Positions 24,481 through 36,245 of a stretch of 64,000 nt of DNA are shown piece after piece. Origin of the DNA: Notolepis coatsorum (Eukaryota > Chordata > Actinopteri > Aulopiformes > Paralepididae); NCBI GenBank assembly GCA_963971535.1, contig OZ020588.1, positions 123,977,943 through 124,041,942 on the forward strand, written 5' to 3'. Made by a program: the position numbers and the translations under genes. Position 1 is the stretch's first letter. Each line of letters opens with the position of its first letter. A model generated the notes under the pieces. The model searched no databases. It was given only the letters and a program-made list of their open reading frames with translations, and was not told where the DNA came from.

Positions 24481-25566
24481 ACACTTAGAGGATAGAGGAA
24501 TACCAATTTCCTCTCTGTGCATCGGCTGTACAAATGAATGGAAGTGGATATGGACCACTAGCCTAGCTTAAAACACCGGGAGAGGTGTTTTTGGCCAACA
24601 GCTAGGCTAACTGGTCTGGATCCATTAATTTCTGCTCATCTCAACATGTCGAGGGAGAACTGAATGAGTGGCATATTTGTTCAATATCCAACACCAATAT
24701 GCGAGCAGAAAATAATGCTACTTCGATTGGGAGGGTGTAGTAGAGTCGATTCCCAAGCCAAGGCATTGAGCTGGCTTCTGCTCTGTAGTGGTTGGGTTGA
24801 AGAATGCTGGATTAACATAGTAAAGGTTTGAAGAACCGTTGCAGATGATGAGAAGAGACTTCCCATGGGAACCAGTCTGCCATTCCATATCTCCTTCCTG
24901 ATTTTATTTCCAAGACTCAGGCCTGTGATGTCATCATCTTCCTATAGGAATGCTTGGAGAGACAGCAGGAGGAGGGAAGAGGGGTAAAACACAGCAGTCA
25001 ATAGCAGAAAAAACTAAAAAGCCTGCTACCCCTCCCCAATTATTCCAATTATATAGTCCAGCTGCCTCTCATACAGCAATCAAGGTTCAGTGTCAATGTC
25101 TCAGTGTGGCCTTCACACAACCTGGGCAGAAACATAGCTTGGTCAAAAACAATAAAAACACAGGAAAACCTTCTGTCAACCAACCTGTGACACGTACACC
25201 AATGGCTAACGCTTTGACCTTGATCTGTGCCATTGATCTTTGACTGATTTTACTTATTTTTTATTTTTTTTAATCAAGACTACAGATCCTTGATCGGTCG
25301 ACCTATCCATCAAGTTTGAACCAAATTGGATACGAAATTGACGAGACAGATACACACACACACCTCCTTGTGCTATATGTATGGGTGTAACAAGAAGGTA
25401 TATACGGGTAATGAGGGGGAGGGGTTGGTTGGTAGCTCCATCAGGCATAGCAGAGGGAGATGTGTGTTGTCTATTAGCAGTGACTCCACTGCTGCAGATA
25501 TGCATCCTGTTGTGCTGCGAACGTCTGTTTCTACAGTATGTGTATGTGTCTGCCTATGGTTCTATA
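24481..25566. other. No gene recognised
   Basis: No exon or named repeat. Confidence 0.4.
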
Positions 25567-25826
25567 AATGGCTGCATTTATATAGTGCCTTTATCCAAAG
25601 CACTTTACAATAATTTTTCCTCACATTTGACCCATTTACTCACACATTCACACACCGACCGTGGAGGCGACCATGCAAGGTGCCAACCTGCTCATCGAGA
25701 GCAGTTAGGGGTTAAGTGTCTTGCTCAAGGACACTTCGACATGCTGCCCGGGATGAGCGGGAATCGAACCAGGAACCTCCAGATTACCCGATGACTGCTC
25801 TACCTCCTGAGCCACTGTCACCCCCG
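25567..25826 (-). mobile_element. tRNA-derived SINE (V-SINE-like)
   Basis: On the minus strand: head GTGGCTCAGGAGGTAGAGCA (A box) and GGTTCCTGGTTCGATTCCCG (B box), central GTCCTTGAGCAAGACACTTA, tail AAAGTGCTTTGGATAAAGG with a TATAAATGCAG end. This head-body-tail order is that of abundant fish SINEs whose tails derive from L2-type LINEs. Confidence 0.7.
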
Positions 25827-26029
25827 GGTCTGTCTGTATTTGGCTGTGTCTTTATTTGTGTCTCGCTACTGAATGTGCCTGTCTGTGTTTCTGCCTGTCT
25901 CTGTATATGTTGTTCTATCTCTACTGAATATGCCTGTCTGTGTTTATCACTCTTCCACATACAAACACAACCCCTCGTCCATCCTCACGACTTGACTTAT
26001 TCACTTTACTATTTTTTCCCTCTTGCTCT

Positions 26030-26122
26030 ATTCCTCCCCTCTCTCCCTGTCTTTACCTTCCCTATCCTTCTTCTCTCTCCCCCTCCCCTCTCTCTACAGC
26101 CCAGCTGGAAGATGTAGATTGA
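26030..26122 (+). other. Possible terminal exon: polypyrimidine tract, acceptor and short coding tail
   Basis: A pyrimidine tract of about 65 bp ends TCTCTACAG at 26099, followed by seven in-frame codons (QLEDVD) and TGA. No partner exon upstream was identified, so a chance acceptor in pyrimidine-rich DNA is quite likely. Confidence 0.2.
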
Positions 26123-26244
26123 ACCACAAGAGGGGAGAGTCTATCTACCTTGCTTTCAATTGACCAGCAGCTCTGTATGTCTACAAGGCACCATGCCGAC
26201 ACGGTCAACAGCAGCACACAGTAATTACAGCCTATCATGGTACC

Positions 26245-26911
26245 TGTCAGGATCCTAGGCCCGGTCCTGGCTGGACTGGGCAGGATGGTAACACTGGGCA
26301 GTACCCTCCACCTAACTTTGGGCAATGCCCTCGATCTGACATTGGCCCTCGGCCTGACATTGGCGCCCTACCACCCTCTAGTGGTGACAAACAATCGGTG
26401 CGCTCCAGTACACTGGACATCCTGACTACTGTGTTAACTATAATTAATAGTTTGATTAATGTGATGTCATGGTGTGTACTGTCATTGTCTTTCCCTTCCC
26501 TGGTGTGATGTCATACACGGTTTTGGGTTGTTAGGAGTTGCTTTTGTGTTTAGTTGTGTTTAGTTGTGCTTTGCTTATTGTCTAGGTGTTGTTTGTGATT
26601 CTGTGTTGGCCAGGTGTTCTTAATTGGTAATTAGTCGGGGTATTTAGGTGTCTGTCTGTCTCCCTTTCGTTGTGGCGACATTCCTCCAGTTACCCCCTGT
26701 TCCTCCACGTCGTGTCGCACCGTTCTCCCTCTAGTAAGTCTTAGTGTTTGTTGTTTTGTATTGTGAAGTTTGTTATTTAGTTTCTGTATTTTTCCTTGTA
26801 TTGCACTGGATTCTACAGTAAACATCATTCTCCAAGCTTCACTCCTCGCCTCTGCCTCCTCCATTCCTTCCCTTTCTGTATTATTGCATTCTACCTAACC
26901 CCATCGTGACA
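26245..26911 (+). repeat. 5' LTR of element C
   Basis: Starts TGTCAGGATCC and ends CATCGTGACA. U3 about 427 bp. A TATA-like TATTTAGG at 26641 lies 31 bp before the inferred transcript start at 26672. Confidence 0.87.
26672..26683 (+). promoter_or_regulatory. Inferred transcript start of element C (self-primer sequence)
   Basis: GTGGCGACATTC is the exact complement of the 12 nt after the 5' LTR. Its counterpart in the 3' LTR is at 29680-29691. Confidence 0.6.
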
Positions 26912-26923
26912 GAATGTCGCCAC
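26912..26923 (+). other. Self-complementary primer-binding site of element C, overlapping the start codon
   Basis: GAATGTCGCCAC begins immediately after the LTR and pairs over 12 of 12 bases with the inferred first bases of the element RNA. The ORF start ATG is bases 3-5 of this site. Confidence 0.65.
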
Positions 26924-29526
26924 CAACATTAACGAATGCAGCAGGAAGGGCGAGCGATACCATCACCGTTGTCCTGGCCCTGATGGCCGGTGACATGAAG
27001 AGTTACTCACTGGCCAAATGGGGGTTCCTACTCCGGAAGATCGACCAGGTCGCCACTGAGAATCCGACACTGCAGACGGCGATGTGGGAGATGGCTGAAC
27101 ATGTTGCTGTCCTCATGGAGAAGCATAAGCCGAAGGCTGGGGTAGCTAGTCTGCCGACTGTTCTCAGGCTTACGGTCAGCCTAGATCCTCCCACAGCCGC
27201 TGAGATTGCTCGGATGTCCATCGCCGGTCGGACGTCCACAGCTAACCTAGCTCCGCCGGTTAGCTTCGTGCCAATAGCTAACCGGTCGTCTCCAGTTAGC
27301 ACAGCTCCGCCTGTTAGCTCCGCCACTATAGATGGCCAGACGTCCCCAGTTGGTACAGCTCTACCCGTTAGCTCCGCTCATACAGCTAACCAGACGTCCA
27401 CAGCTAACATAGCTCCGCCGGTTAGCTTAGTGTCAAGAGCTAACCAGCCACTCCCAGCTAACCTAGCTCCGCCGGTTAGCTTCGTGCCAATAGCTAACCG
27501 GTCGTCTCCAGTTAGCACAGCTCCGCCTGTTAGCTCCGCCACTATAGATGGCCAGACGTCCCCAGTTGGTACAGCTCTACCCGTTAGCTCCGCTCATACA
27601 GCTAACCAGACGTCCACAGCTAACATAGCTCCGCCGGTTAGCTTAGTGTCAAGAGCTAACCAGCCACTCCCAGCTAACCTAGCTCCGCCCGTTAGCTTCG
27701 TTTCAATAGCTAACCGGCCGTTTCAAGCTAGCACAGTCTCCACTGCCAGACTAGGCTCCAGGTTCAGGGTGAGCCTAGTATCTGAGACAGACCAGATGTC
27801 TCCAGCTAGCACAGTCTCCACTGCCAGACTAGGCTCCAGGTTCAGGGTGAGCCTAGTACCGGAGACGGACCAGATGTCCCAAGCTAGCCAGGCATCCCCA
27901 GCTAACATAGCTCCGCCGGTTAGCTTTGTGTCAATAGCTAACCAACCACTCCCAGCTAACCTAGCTCCGCCCGTTAGCTTCGTGTCAATAGCTAACCAGC
28001 CACTCCCAGCTAACCTAGCTCCGCCCGTTAGCTTCGTGTCAATAGCTAACCAGCCACTCCCAGCTAACCTAGCTCCGCCTGTTAGCCCCGCTACAGTAGC
28101 TAACCAGACGCCCACTGCCAACCTAGGCTCCAGGTTCAGGGTGAGCCTGGTAGCTGAGACGGACCAGATGTCCCAAGCTAGTCAGGTCTCTGCAGCTAGC
28201 AGGTCTAGGAGGGCTATTAGGACAGGAGCTGCTAGGCTCTCCCCGACTGTTAGCTTAGCCTCAGCAGCTAGCCAGGCATTCTCAGCTAGCACAGTTCCCA
28301 CAGTGAGTCCAGGGCCCACAGTTAGCCTAGCCCCCGAGGCTAGTATGGCTAGTAAGGCCTCCACAGCTGGTCCAGCTTCCACGCCCAGTCCAGCCTCTGC
28401 TCTGGGTCCTGGCTCCTCATCCCCGGATCCTACACCACGCCTCGCCGCCAAGACCGATCCGGTCTCCACGCCCTGCCCGGCCTCTCCACCTGGTCCGGCT
28501 GCCGTGCCGGCTCCACTCTCCTCGACGGATCCTGGCTCCTCATCTCTGGATCCTACACCACGCCTCGCCGCCGAGACCGATCCGGTCTCCACGCCATGCC
28601 CGGCCCCTACACCTGGTCCGGCTGCCGTGCCGGCTCCCGGCTCTTCGACGGATCCTGGCTCCCCGTCTGGTCCAGCTCTGCGCCGTGATCAGCGTCCTGG
28701 TCCTCGCCGGGGTCCTCGCCGGGGTCTTCGCCGTGGTCTTCGCCGTGGTCTGCGTGGGATCCTGCTCCAGGGGTCGTCGCCGCCGCACCTCCGGTCCGGC
28801 TCTCCTGAACCGGCCCCGAGTCCGGCGGCTGGAGGGTCTCTCGCCCGGGATCCTGCTCCAGGGTCCAGCTCCCCTTCCCGGGCTTCTACACCTGTACCCA
28901 CCCCCCCTCGTCGGGCCTCGGTGCCCGTCCCCACTCCCCCTCGCCGGGCCTCGGTTCTCAGGTTCTGCCCCCCTCCCCGGGTCTCGGTGCCCATCCCCAC
29001 CCCCCCTCGTCGGACCTCTGTTCCCAGGTCCAGTCCTCCTCCCCGGGCCTCTGCTCCCGTCCCCACCCCCCCTCTCCGGGCATCTGCGCCCGTTTTCTAC
29101 CCCCCTGGCTGCTATGCCCCTCCTGGGGTTTTCGCTCGGCCTCCTGGTCCCTCGTCTTCGGGTCCTCTCCCTGGGTCCTCTCCGGGGTTCCGGCTTCCTC
29201 CCTCACCTGCTTATGGACGTTGTTTTCGGGTGTCTGGAAGCCACCCGTTGAGGGGGGGGTACTGTCAGGATCCTAGGCCCGGTCCTGGCTGGACTGGGCA
29301 GGATGGTAACACTGGGCAGTACCCTCCACCTAACTTTGGGCAATGCCCTCGATCTGACATTGGCCCTCGGCCTGACATTGGCGCCCTACCACCCTCTAGT
29401 GGTGACAAACAATCGGTGCGCTCCAGTACACTGGACATCCTGACTACTGTGTTAACTATAATTAATAGTTTGATTAATGTGATGTCATGGTGTGTACTGT
29501 CATTGTCTTTCCCTTCCCTGGTGTGA
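26914..29526 (+). CDS. 870-codon Pro/Ser/Ala/Thr-rich repeat protein of LTR element C, function unknown
   Basis: I do not recognise this protein. The ATG lies in the gag position, inside the primer-binding site. Residues 1-105 or so are non-repetitive and partly helical (KWGFLLRKIDQVATENPT, MWEMAEHVAVLMEKHKPK). Then come Ala/Pro/Val/Ser repeats. A 72-residue unit (216 bp) occurs twice, beginning near 27241 and 27457. A 21-residue unit with NQPLPANLAPPVSFVSIA occurs about four times (27900-28090), and a 28-residue unit with ARLGSRFRVSLV about three times. These are followed by 40-residue Pro-rich repeats, an Arg-rich stretch near 28680-28760, and Pro-Pro-Arg repeats. The frame crosses the purine tract and ends 264 bp inside the 3' LTR. 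No membrane segment or enzyme motif is visible. It may be a true protein or a fortuitous open frame kept open by repeats without stops. Confidence 0.5.
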   Translation: MSPPTLTNAAGRASDTITVVLALMAGDMKSYSLAKWGFLLRKIDQVATENPTLQTAMWEMAEHVAVLMEKHKPKAGVASLPTVLRLTVSLDPPTAAEIARMSIAGRTSTANLAPPVSFVPIANRSSPVSTAPPVSSATIDGQTSPVGTALPVSSAHTANQTSTANIAPPVSLVSRANQPLPANLAPPVSFVPIANRSSPVSTAPPVSSATIDGQTSPVGTALPVSSAHTANQTSTANIAPPVSLVSRANQPLPANLAPPVSFVSIANRPFQASTVSTARLGSRFRVSLVSETDQMSPASTVSTARLGSRFRVSLVPETDQMSQASQASPANIAPPVSFVSIANQPLPANLAPPVSFVSIANQPLPANLAPPVSFVSIANQPLPANLAPPVSPATVANQTPTANLGSRFRVSLVAETDQMSQASQVSAASRSRRAIRTGAARLSPTVSLASAASQAFSASTVPTVSPGPTVSLAPEASMASKASTAGPASTPSPASALGPGSSSPDPTPRLAAKTDPVSTPCPASPPGPAAVPAPLSSTDPGSSSLDPTPRLAAETDPVSTPCPAPTPGPAAVPAPGSSTDPGSPSGPALRRDQRPGPRRGPRRGLRRGLRRGLRGILLQGSSPPHLRSGSPEPAPSPAAGGSLARDPAPGSSSPSRASTPVPTPPRRASVPVPTPPRRASVLRFCPPPRVSVPIPTPPRRTSVPRSSPPPRASAPVPTPPLRASAPVFYPPGCYAPPGVFARPPGPSSSGPLPGSSPGFRLPPSPAYGRCFRVSGSHPLRGGYCQDPRPGPGWTGQDGNTGQYPPPNFGQCPRSDIGPRPDIGALPPSSGDKQSVRSSTLDILTTVLTIINSLINVMSWCVLSLSFPSLV

Positions 29527-29919
29527 TGTCATACACGGTTTTGGGTTGTTAGGAGTTGCTTTTGTGTTTAGTTGTGCTTTGCTTATTGTCTAGGTGTTGT
29601 TTGTGATTCTGTGTTGGCCAGGTGTTCTTAATTGGTAATTAGTCAGGGTATTTAGGTGTCTGTCTGTCTCCCTTTCGTTGTGGCGACATTCCTCCAGTTA
29701 CCCCCTGTTCCTCCACGTCGTGTCGCACCGTTCTCCCTCTAGTAAGTCTTAGTGTTTGTTGTTTTGTATTGTGAAGTTTGTTATTTAGTTTCTGTATTTT
29801 TCCTTGTATTGCACTGGATTCTACAGTAAACATCATTCTCCAAGCTTCACTCCTCGCCTCTGCCTCCTCCATTCCTTCCCTTTCTGTATTATTGCATTCT
29901 ACCTAACCCCATCGTGACA
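29263..29919 (+). repeat. 3' LTR of element C
   Basis: Near-identical to the 5' LTR. It lacks one 10-bp GTGTTTAGTT unit and has TAGTCAGGG for TAGTCGGGG. Confidence 0.87.
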
Positions 29920-29925
29920 GGTACC

Positions 29926-30577
<652 letters not shown>

Positions 30578-30618
30578 CTGTGCTTGAAGGGTCAGCACGG
30601 TGCAGATGCAGTGCTGAC

Positions 30619-30992
30619 TAGGGTTGGGCATCGTTTGGATTTGAACGATTCCGCTTCCGATTCCGATTCTCCATATCGATTCCTTTTCTAAACGATTCTC
30701 GCTTCCGATTCTTTGAGGTGCAGGTCAAAACAGGTCACAGCTTATTTCGCAGGAGAATTTCTTTATTTTTGAAAGTTTTAACTTTTTTTCATACTATTCA
30801 CATTTTCAGTTGACTTGATACAGTTTAATTTGGTTGCTGTACTGTAACTATGGTATTAATTAACAAAGTTAAAAAAATATATATATATATATATTTTTTT
30901 TTAAGAATCGAAATGCAAATATGTTACTTCCAGTTCCAGAACCGGAAGTTATACCGGTTCCTATTAGAACCGATTTTCGGTGCCCAACCATA
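30619..30992. mobile_element. hAT MITE, 374 bp
   Basis: A perfect 8-bp target duplication GTGCTGAC (30611-30618 and 30993-31000). Inverted ends TAGGGTTGGGCATCG and TATGGTTGGGCACCG. Internal tandem copies of GATTCCGCTTCCGATTC lie near the left end. No coding capacity. Confidence 0.88.
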
Positions 30993-31000
30993 GTGCTGAC

Positions 31001-32237
31001 CCTCTCGCTGTTTTGCACATGCGTCCTTCACCTTATAAGGAGCTGGCAGGGCGTGTCTGTATGCAAAATCAGGTGTACGAGAACGCGCTTTCAGTTTAAG
31101 AATGAGTGACGTTTTTCATTCATGGGAACCCAGCTGCGAAGATTTTTACGGAGATCGTTTCACACGTTCAGGAATTCGGAGGAGGATTTTTGTAAATGTG
31201 TTAGTACTGTACGTACATGTTAGAGAATGAGGACCTAATTTGTGTGTATGTACAAATGATATAGATCTAATAATTCCTAATAAGATAATTATACCATACA
31301 GTACATAATTTTAGCGCTTTGAGATTTGCTCCACAACTATAAAGCGCCCTAAAAATCAAATATATTATTATTATTTGTATTATTATTACAGCTATTTAAA
31401 GTTATGTTGGTTTATATTATTGTTTCATAAAGTTAACTATATGTTTGTTTCATACACTGTATCACTATCACACTCCCTTAGACACAGCTTCATCTCTATA
31501 CCCTCATACGTAGTGTCACACTATATTCCTGTCACAAAACCCTGAAAGGCCCAAATTAAAATGAATACAAAAGCTATATAGTTAAACACATCACATTATA
31601 CAATCTGAATCAAGGACATGTTGGGGACAGGTGCTTAACCAAAAAGAAAGGGCACCTCAATGGTACTGTAGAAGGTTTTCTTGGGGGGTGTTTTGTTGTG
31701 CTGTCTGACACTTAACCTCTTAAACCGCTCTCCCTCACTCTCTTGTGCAACTCCTCTTGCAGTATTGAGTCCTCAATGTCTAAATTATGGTCAAAAGCAT
31801 GACATAAGTGGAGACAACAGACCACATATGAGTTGCTTAAAGCAATCAATAACTTATAGGCTGAGCAGAAGTTGGCACCCCAGTAACAGTGAAACAGGGT
31901 TTCATTAAACAATGTCATCAATAAATTAACAAGCAATAGAGAAGTCGACACTCCAACAAGAAGCACACTTATATTTTAAATGTATCAAGATGTATAGGTC
32001 ACCCAACAGCAAGCACACTTACAAGCCTAAACATCAAAATCCACTGGTCATGTGGCTGCAGGCTGCTGACACACGTTCTCTGGCCGCCTCTCTCGCTTCC
32101 ATATCTCTCTCTTACCACCTCTCCATAGAAGGCATAATTACATAATCAGTGAAATTACTTTATCCCTTCATCCCAAAAGAGCTTGAATTTCTAGTTACTA
32201 ATTACTCATGGCTGCTTCCTGGCTTCCTTTTCTGAGT
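31001..32237. other. No gene; includes an L2/SINE-type tail at 31305-31385
   Basis: The tail reads AGCGCTTTGAGATTTGCTCC ... AAAGCGCCCTAAAAATCAAA followed by ATT units, typical of the 3' end of an L2-mobilised element in plus orientation. The rest is unassigned. Confidence 0.5.
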
Positions 32238-32485
<248 letters not shown>

Positions 32486-32790
32486 CACACAATAACTATA
32501 GAAAATTAGCTGTTGGTGACAAGGACTTAGATACCCTGTTCATTTTTCATGTACCCACTATGCCCTCCTGTCAGCTGTCAGAGTACGGGGAGGTGGGCTG
32601 TCTGTAAGCTGTCATTGATGAATATTTATGAGCATACCCTACAACATTCCAGTATAATGAATGGTTATTAAGTTAGAAGCTACAATCAAAATTATGCAGT
32701 TACTGTTCCTTAACCTGAATACCAGAAAACCCCAGTCAACATGTGTGATCTTACTGATCAATTGTGATTTTATAGACCATGTATTGACTG

Positions 32791-32825
<35 letters not shown>

Positions 32826-33216
32826 CTACGTTCAGTGGATGGGACACTAAATAAAATAGCATAGATATACCCTATACAGTACTTGCAAATAGTGTGAAGC
32901 AATTCCTAAAGCGCTTCAATATCAATATAAAATGAAAATGAACAGTATATTTATACTTTGTTTGGCCAATTGTCCACATACTTTATCTCCCACAAAGTAA
33001 CTCATCACACTGACTGACTCATGCAAATGTGAGCAATTTCGCATCTGCCGACCTGACTCAATCAATATATCCGTTCGGCAGAGCGAGCTGTGCACAAACA
33101 GGAATTGATCTAAAAAGAAACCCTTTCAGATCTATGTATGCATGTGCCTGGCCTGAATAATAGAGGGTCACATAGGCTTAAACACAAAGAGGTCAAAGGG
33201 CGAAGATGATCTTAAT

Positions 33217-33955
33217 AATAATAATAATAATACATCTATTTTATATAGCGCTTTTCCAGGTGCTCAAAGACGCTTCACATGGGCAGGAGAGACAAACTAT
33301 GGCAAAACAAAAAAAAACAGAACAAAAATAATACATGACAAAATAAAATAAAACCGACAGAATTAGAGGTCAAAAGCAAGATTGAAAAGGTGGGTTTTGA
33401 GGGCTGATTTAAAAGATGTCAGGGTGTTTGCATCACGGATATGGCTGGGGAGGGCATTCCAGAGGGAGGGGGCAGCAGCAGCAAAGGCCCTGTCGCCCCA
33501 GGTCCGGAGCTTGGTCGTGGGAGGTGTTAGGAGGTTGGCATCTGCAGACCTAAGGCGACGGGTGGGCGTGTGACGGTGGAGGAGGTCGGACAGGTAGGGA
33601 GGGGCAAGGTTGTTGAGGGCTTTAAATGTGATGAGTAGTATTTTAAAATGTATCCTGTATTTGATTGGAAGCCAGTGGAGGTCGTGGAGGACAGGGGTGA
33701 TGTGATCAGAGCGACGGGTGGAGGTGAGCATGCGGGCAGCAGAGTTTTGGACATATTGGAGTTTATTGAGAATAGTGTTTGGTGAGCCATAGAGGATGCT
33801 GTTGCAGTAATCTAGTCTTGATGATATGAATGCATGAACCAGTGTTTCAGCAGCGGAGAGTGATAGGGAGGGGCGAAGACGAGCAATGTTCCGGAGGTGA
33901 TAGAAGGCAGATTTGGTTATGTGGTTCTTGACCCTTGCCTTCTGCATCTTAGCTC
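33217..33955 (-). mobile_element. L2 LINE, 5'-truncated
   Basis: An open frame of 194 codons (33947-33363) contains SRLDYCNSILYG, LQYVQNSAARMLT, HDLHWLPIKYRIHFKILL, LAPPYLSDLL and WNALPSHIRDANTLTSFKSA. These are the conserved C-terminal motifs of L2 reverse transcriptase proteins. The 3' UTR (33217-33362) carries TATAGCGCTTTTCCAGGTGC and ATAATA repeats. No stops interrupt the retained part, but the catalytic reverse transcriptase core is missing. Confidence 0.85.
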
Positions 33956-34597
33956 ATTTAATGGCTGCACTGCTTGCTCACAGTTTCAATCTAACATTAA
34001 TCTGGTAACCCTAAACCTAACCCTAACCGTTACATAAATATGGTGATTCCAGTGACTTTGAGTTACATGTGCTTCCTTTGGTTATATCAATACATATAAT
34101 TGTGTTTACAAACCTGGGCCCTACTCAACTAAGTCGATCAAGAGTCCCATTATCCAGATTCAATTAACCCGATGTTTGAATCCGGGATTTTCCTGTTCCT
34201 CGAAGGTGGATTCAGTCTTGTTCATTTGAACCAGACTTGAGACCCAGGATAATTGCGCGCGCCCGCCTCAGCTGAAAAGACAGCAAGTGTCGATAGCAAA
34301 AATCCTGATTTTCTAACGGCATTGATTGATTAATTGATTTAAAACTTTATTAACAGATTGCAGTACGGCTCAATAGCCTCGCCGACAAGTTAAATGCATA
34401 ATCTATAGGCTAATTTTAAGTCCCTCATTACCCCAATCAATCAGATTATATTTCTTTAAACTTGCCTGCTGGCAGTAGGTTTATGGAATGGATAATCAAA
34501 TGAGATCTTGCTAGCGAAAATAATTAGTTCAACAGTTTCAGAATAAGGATACGGCTCTCTTATCCATTGATGGATGTATGGTTGATGTTTAATTTGT

Positions 34598-34672
34598 CTG
34601 GCACCGTGGTGTGATGGTAGGTCATTTTGCCTTTCACGCGGACGACCCGCGTTCAAATCCCCCTTCTTCTAG
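34598..34672 (+). repeat. tRNA-like head (Glu-like), probable SINE or tRNA pseudogene
   Basis: A-box-like TGGTGTGATGGTAGG, an anticodon-loop-like CTTTCAC (would read TTC) and B box GTTCAAATCCC. The acceptor arm does not pair, so a working tRNA is unlikely. Confidence 0.45.
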
Positions 34673-34847
34673 TTTTCTTTTTCTTTTTGCAATGTAAATA
34701 TTTCAATTTGGTGCACGTTGAGAGCTATATAAAGAATGACATCCTCAATGCATGTAGATTTATAATATTTTAACTTAAAACTAGGCTACTTTTGCGTATA
34801 TTCATTAATATTATATTCCAAAAAATTATATTGGAAACACGGGGTTT

Positions 34848-34916
34848 CGAACTCAGGTCGTCCGGTTGACAGGAGTGAGCACTAGCTGTTGCAAGAGACC
34901 CGTGTTTAGAATATTT
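34848..34916 (-). repeat. tRNA-like head (Asp-like) in opposite orientation
   Basis: On the minus strand CAACAGCTAGTGCTCACTCC is followed by loop CTGTCAA and B box GAGTTCGAAACCCC. It shares CGGACGACC before the B box with the head at 34598. Confidence 0.4.
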
Positions 34917-35859
34917 TTCTTTTGAATGAAGTTTTATCTCTTTATTCTCAAATGCATTAATGTGACGTCAACGGCTCATTCAATTGCTCAAATCCGTCAA
35001 ACAGCGCATCTCATCAGACATTTTAATCCCAGTTACAATATCACAATAACGTGTGAGTGATGATACAATTCAACAATCCTCAGATTCCTCGTAATTCATA
35101 ATCCACAAAAACCAAAATCCACGCATAGACACTTCAATTTTATGCTTGAATGAAACACAATCCGGGCGCTCCGTTAAGCAAATCTACAGCGGAGAATATA
35201 TGAAACTAATCAGAGCCAAACGGCCGATAGGTTTCATTCATTAAAAATATCCCTGCGGGATTCACATTTGCAATGCGCCGTTATTAAAATAACCACATGC
35301 AGCGTGTATCGCGACTCCGAGCGCCGTATATGACGTGCATTATTTTATTTAGGACAAAGTAAATCTATAGGCTGAATATGATTTATTATCAGCATTTAGT
35401 TCTATTATTATACATTTCAAAAGCCCCCTCTAGGAAAACGAAGCACACAAACATAATTCAGAATGGTATAATGGGATCTAGACTGTGAGAAATATTTCAG
35501 GAAGCGAGCTGGCATTTCTTTGCGGGGGCGTGGCCATGGTTCATCCAGCTAACTGAACTTAACCCTGCTCCCGACCAGGTTCAAACTTTCTGATCTGTTA
35601 CCATAGTGATTTAGAAAATCCGACTTCGGGGAACAGAAAGGTCTGGCTTAAGTCAAGCTATGCTGGAAATTATCCGGCTAACTCAGTTAGCCAGGTACGG
35701 GGAACGGGGCCCTGGTCCGTCCTTTCCATCAACCAACGTTTATGATGATATCAAATCAAGCTCTCTTGAATTTAGTAATTCAAAAATATATCTGCCAATA
35801 TTGACCCACTACAGTTTGCTTATAGGTCAAAGTATGGTTTGGCAACATCACAGCACCGG

Positions 35860-36245
35860 ATCATAAATACCTGACGATGATAGTGAAAATAGTATCAACA
35901 ATTATAGGATCTAAGCGTCTACAGAGCATCAGAACTCGGACCTCCCTTCTTAGAGTGTGCTTACCCCCAGGCGGTCAGACTACTGAACAGTAACATTTAT
36001 ATGAATGTAGAATCTGTGGATTACCATATTTATTAATGTGATATTGTATGTTGCTATTGTATTTATTTGTAATATGCTGCTATTGTCTTTATTATATGCA
36101 ATTGTTTTATTCTCAGGTTAGCTTTTATCTATTAATTGTACTGTTTATTTAGGGCTGAGTGAGAGCCAGGGCAAAATGCATGTCATTGCATTGACTGTAC
36201 ACTGTACATTTTAAAGTACAGTATATGACAAATAAACTTGAACTT
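35860..36245 (+). mobile_element. LINE 3' end (Rex1-like), decayed
   Basis: Contains CTTACCCCCAGGCGGTCAGA and ends GTATATGACAAATAAACTTG, the usual tail of this group. Coding part destroyed. Confidence 0.55.

Larger units (their letters stand above)
26245..29919 (+). mobile_element. LTR element C: complete non-autonomous gypsy-like retrotransposon, 3.7 kb
   Basis: Two near-identical LTRs (667 and 657 bp) enclose a 2.35-kb interior. A 6-bp GGTACC flanks the element on both sides (26239-26244 and 29920-29925). A purine tract GAGGGGGGGGTAC abuts the 3' LTR. No Gag core, zinc knuckle, reverse transcriptase or integrase motif is present. The LTRs differ by one 10-bp tandem unit and very few substitutions, implying recent insertion. 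It is presumably mobilised by proteins of another element. Confidence 0.87.
34115..35712. mobile_element. Possible hAT-like composite element
   Basis: Left edge CCTGGGCCCTACTCAACTAA and right edge reading inward CCAGGGCCCCGTTCCCCGTA are imperfect inverted ends. Internal matches CTGTTCC(T/C)CGAAG and TTTGAACC(A/T)G occur in inverted orientation near both ends. I found no convincing 8-bp duplication. The interior holds a LINE L-B tail (34321-34380) and two tRNA-like heads. Confidence 0.4.

Noticed and set aside
27003..28592. Minus-strand frames opposite the element C ORF
   Set aside because: Mirror frames of the same repeats; no start context or motif.
34006..34030. Telomere-like CCCTAAACCTAACCCTAACC
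   Set aside because: Only three to four imperfect units; too short to claim an interstitial telomere.
34598..34672. Functional tRNA-Glu gene
   Set aside because: The acceptor stem does not pair and no terminator run is in the right place; kept only as a tRNA-like repeat head.
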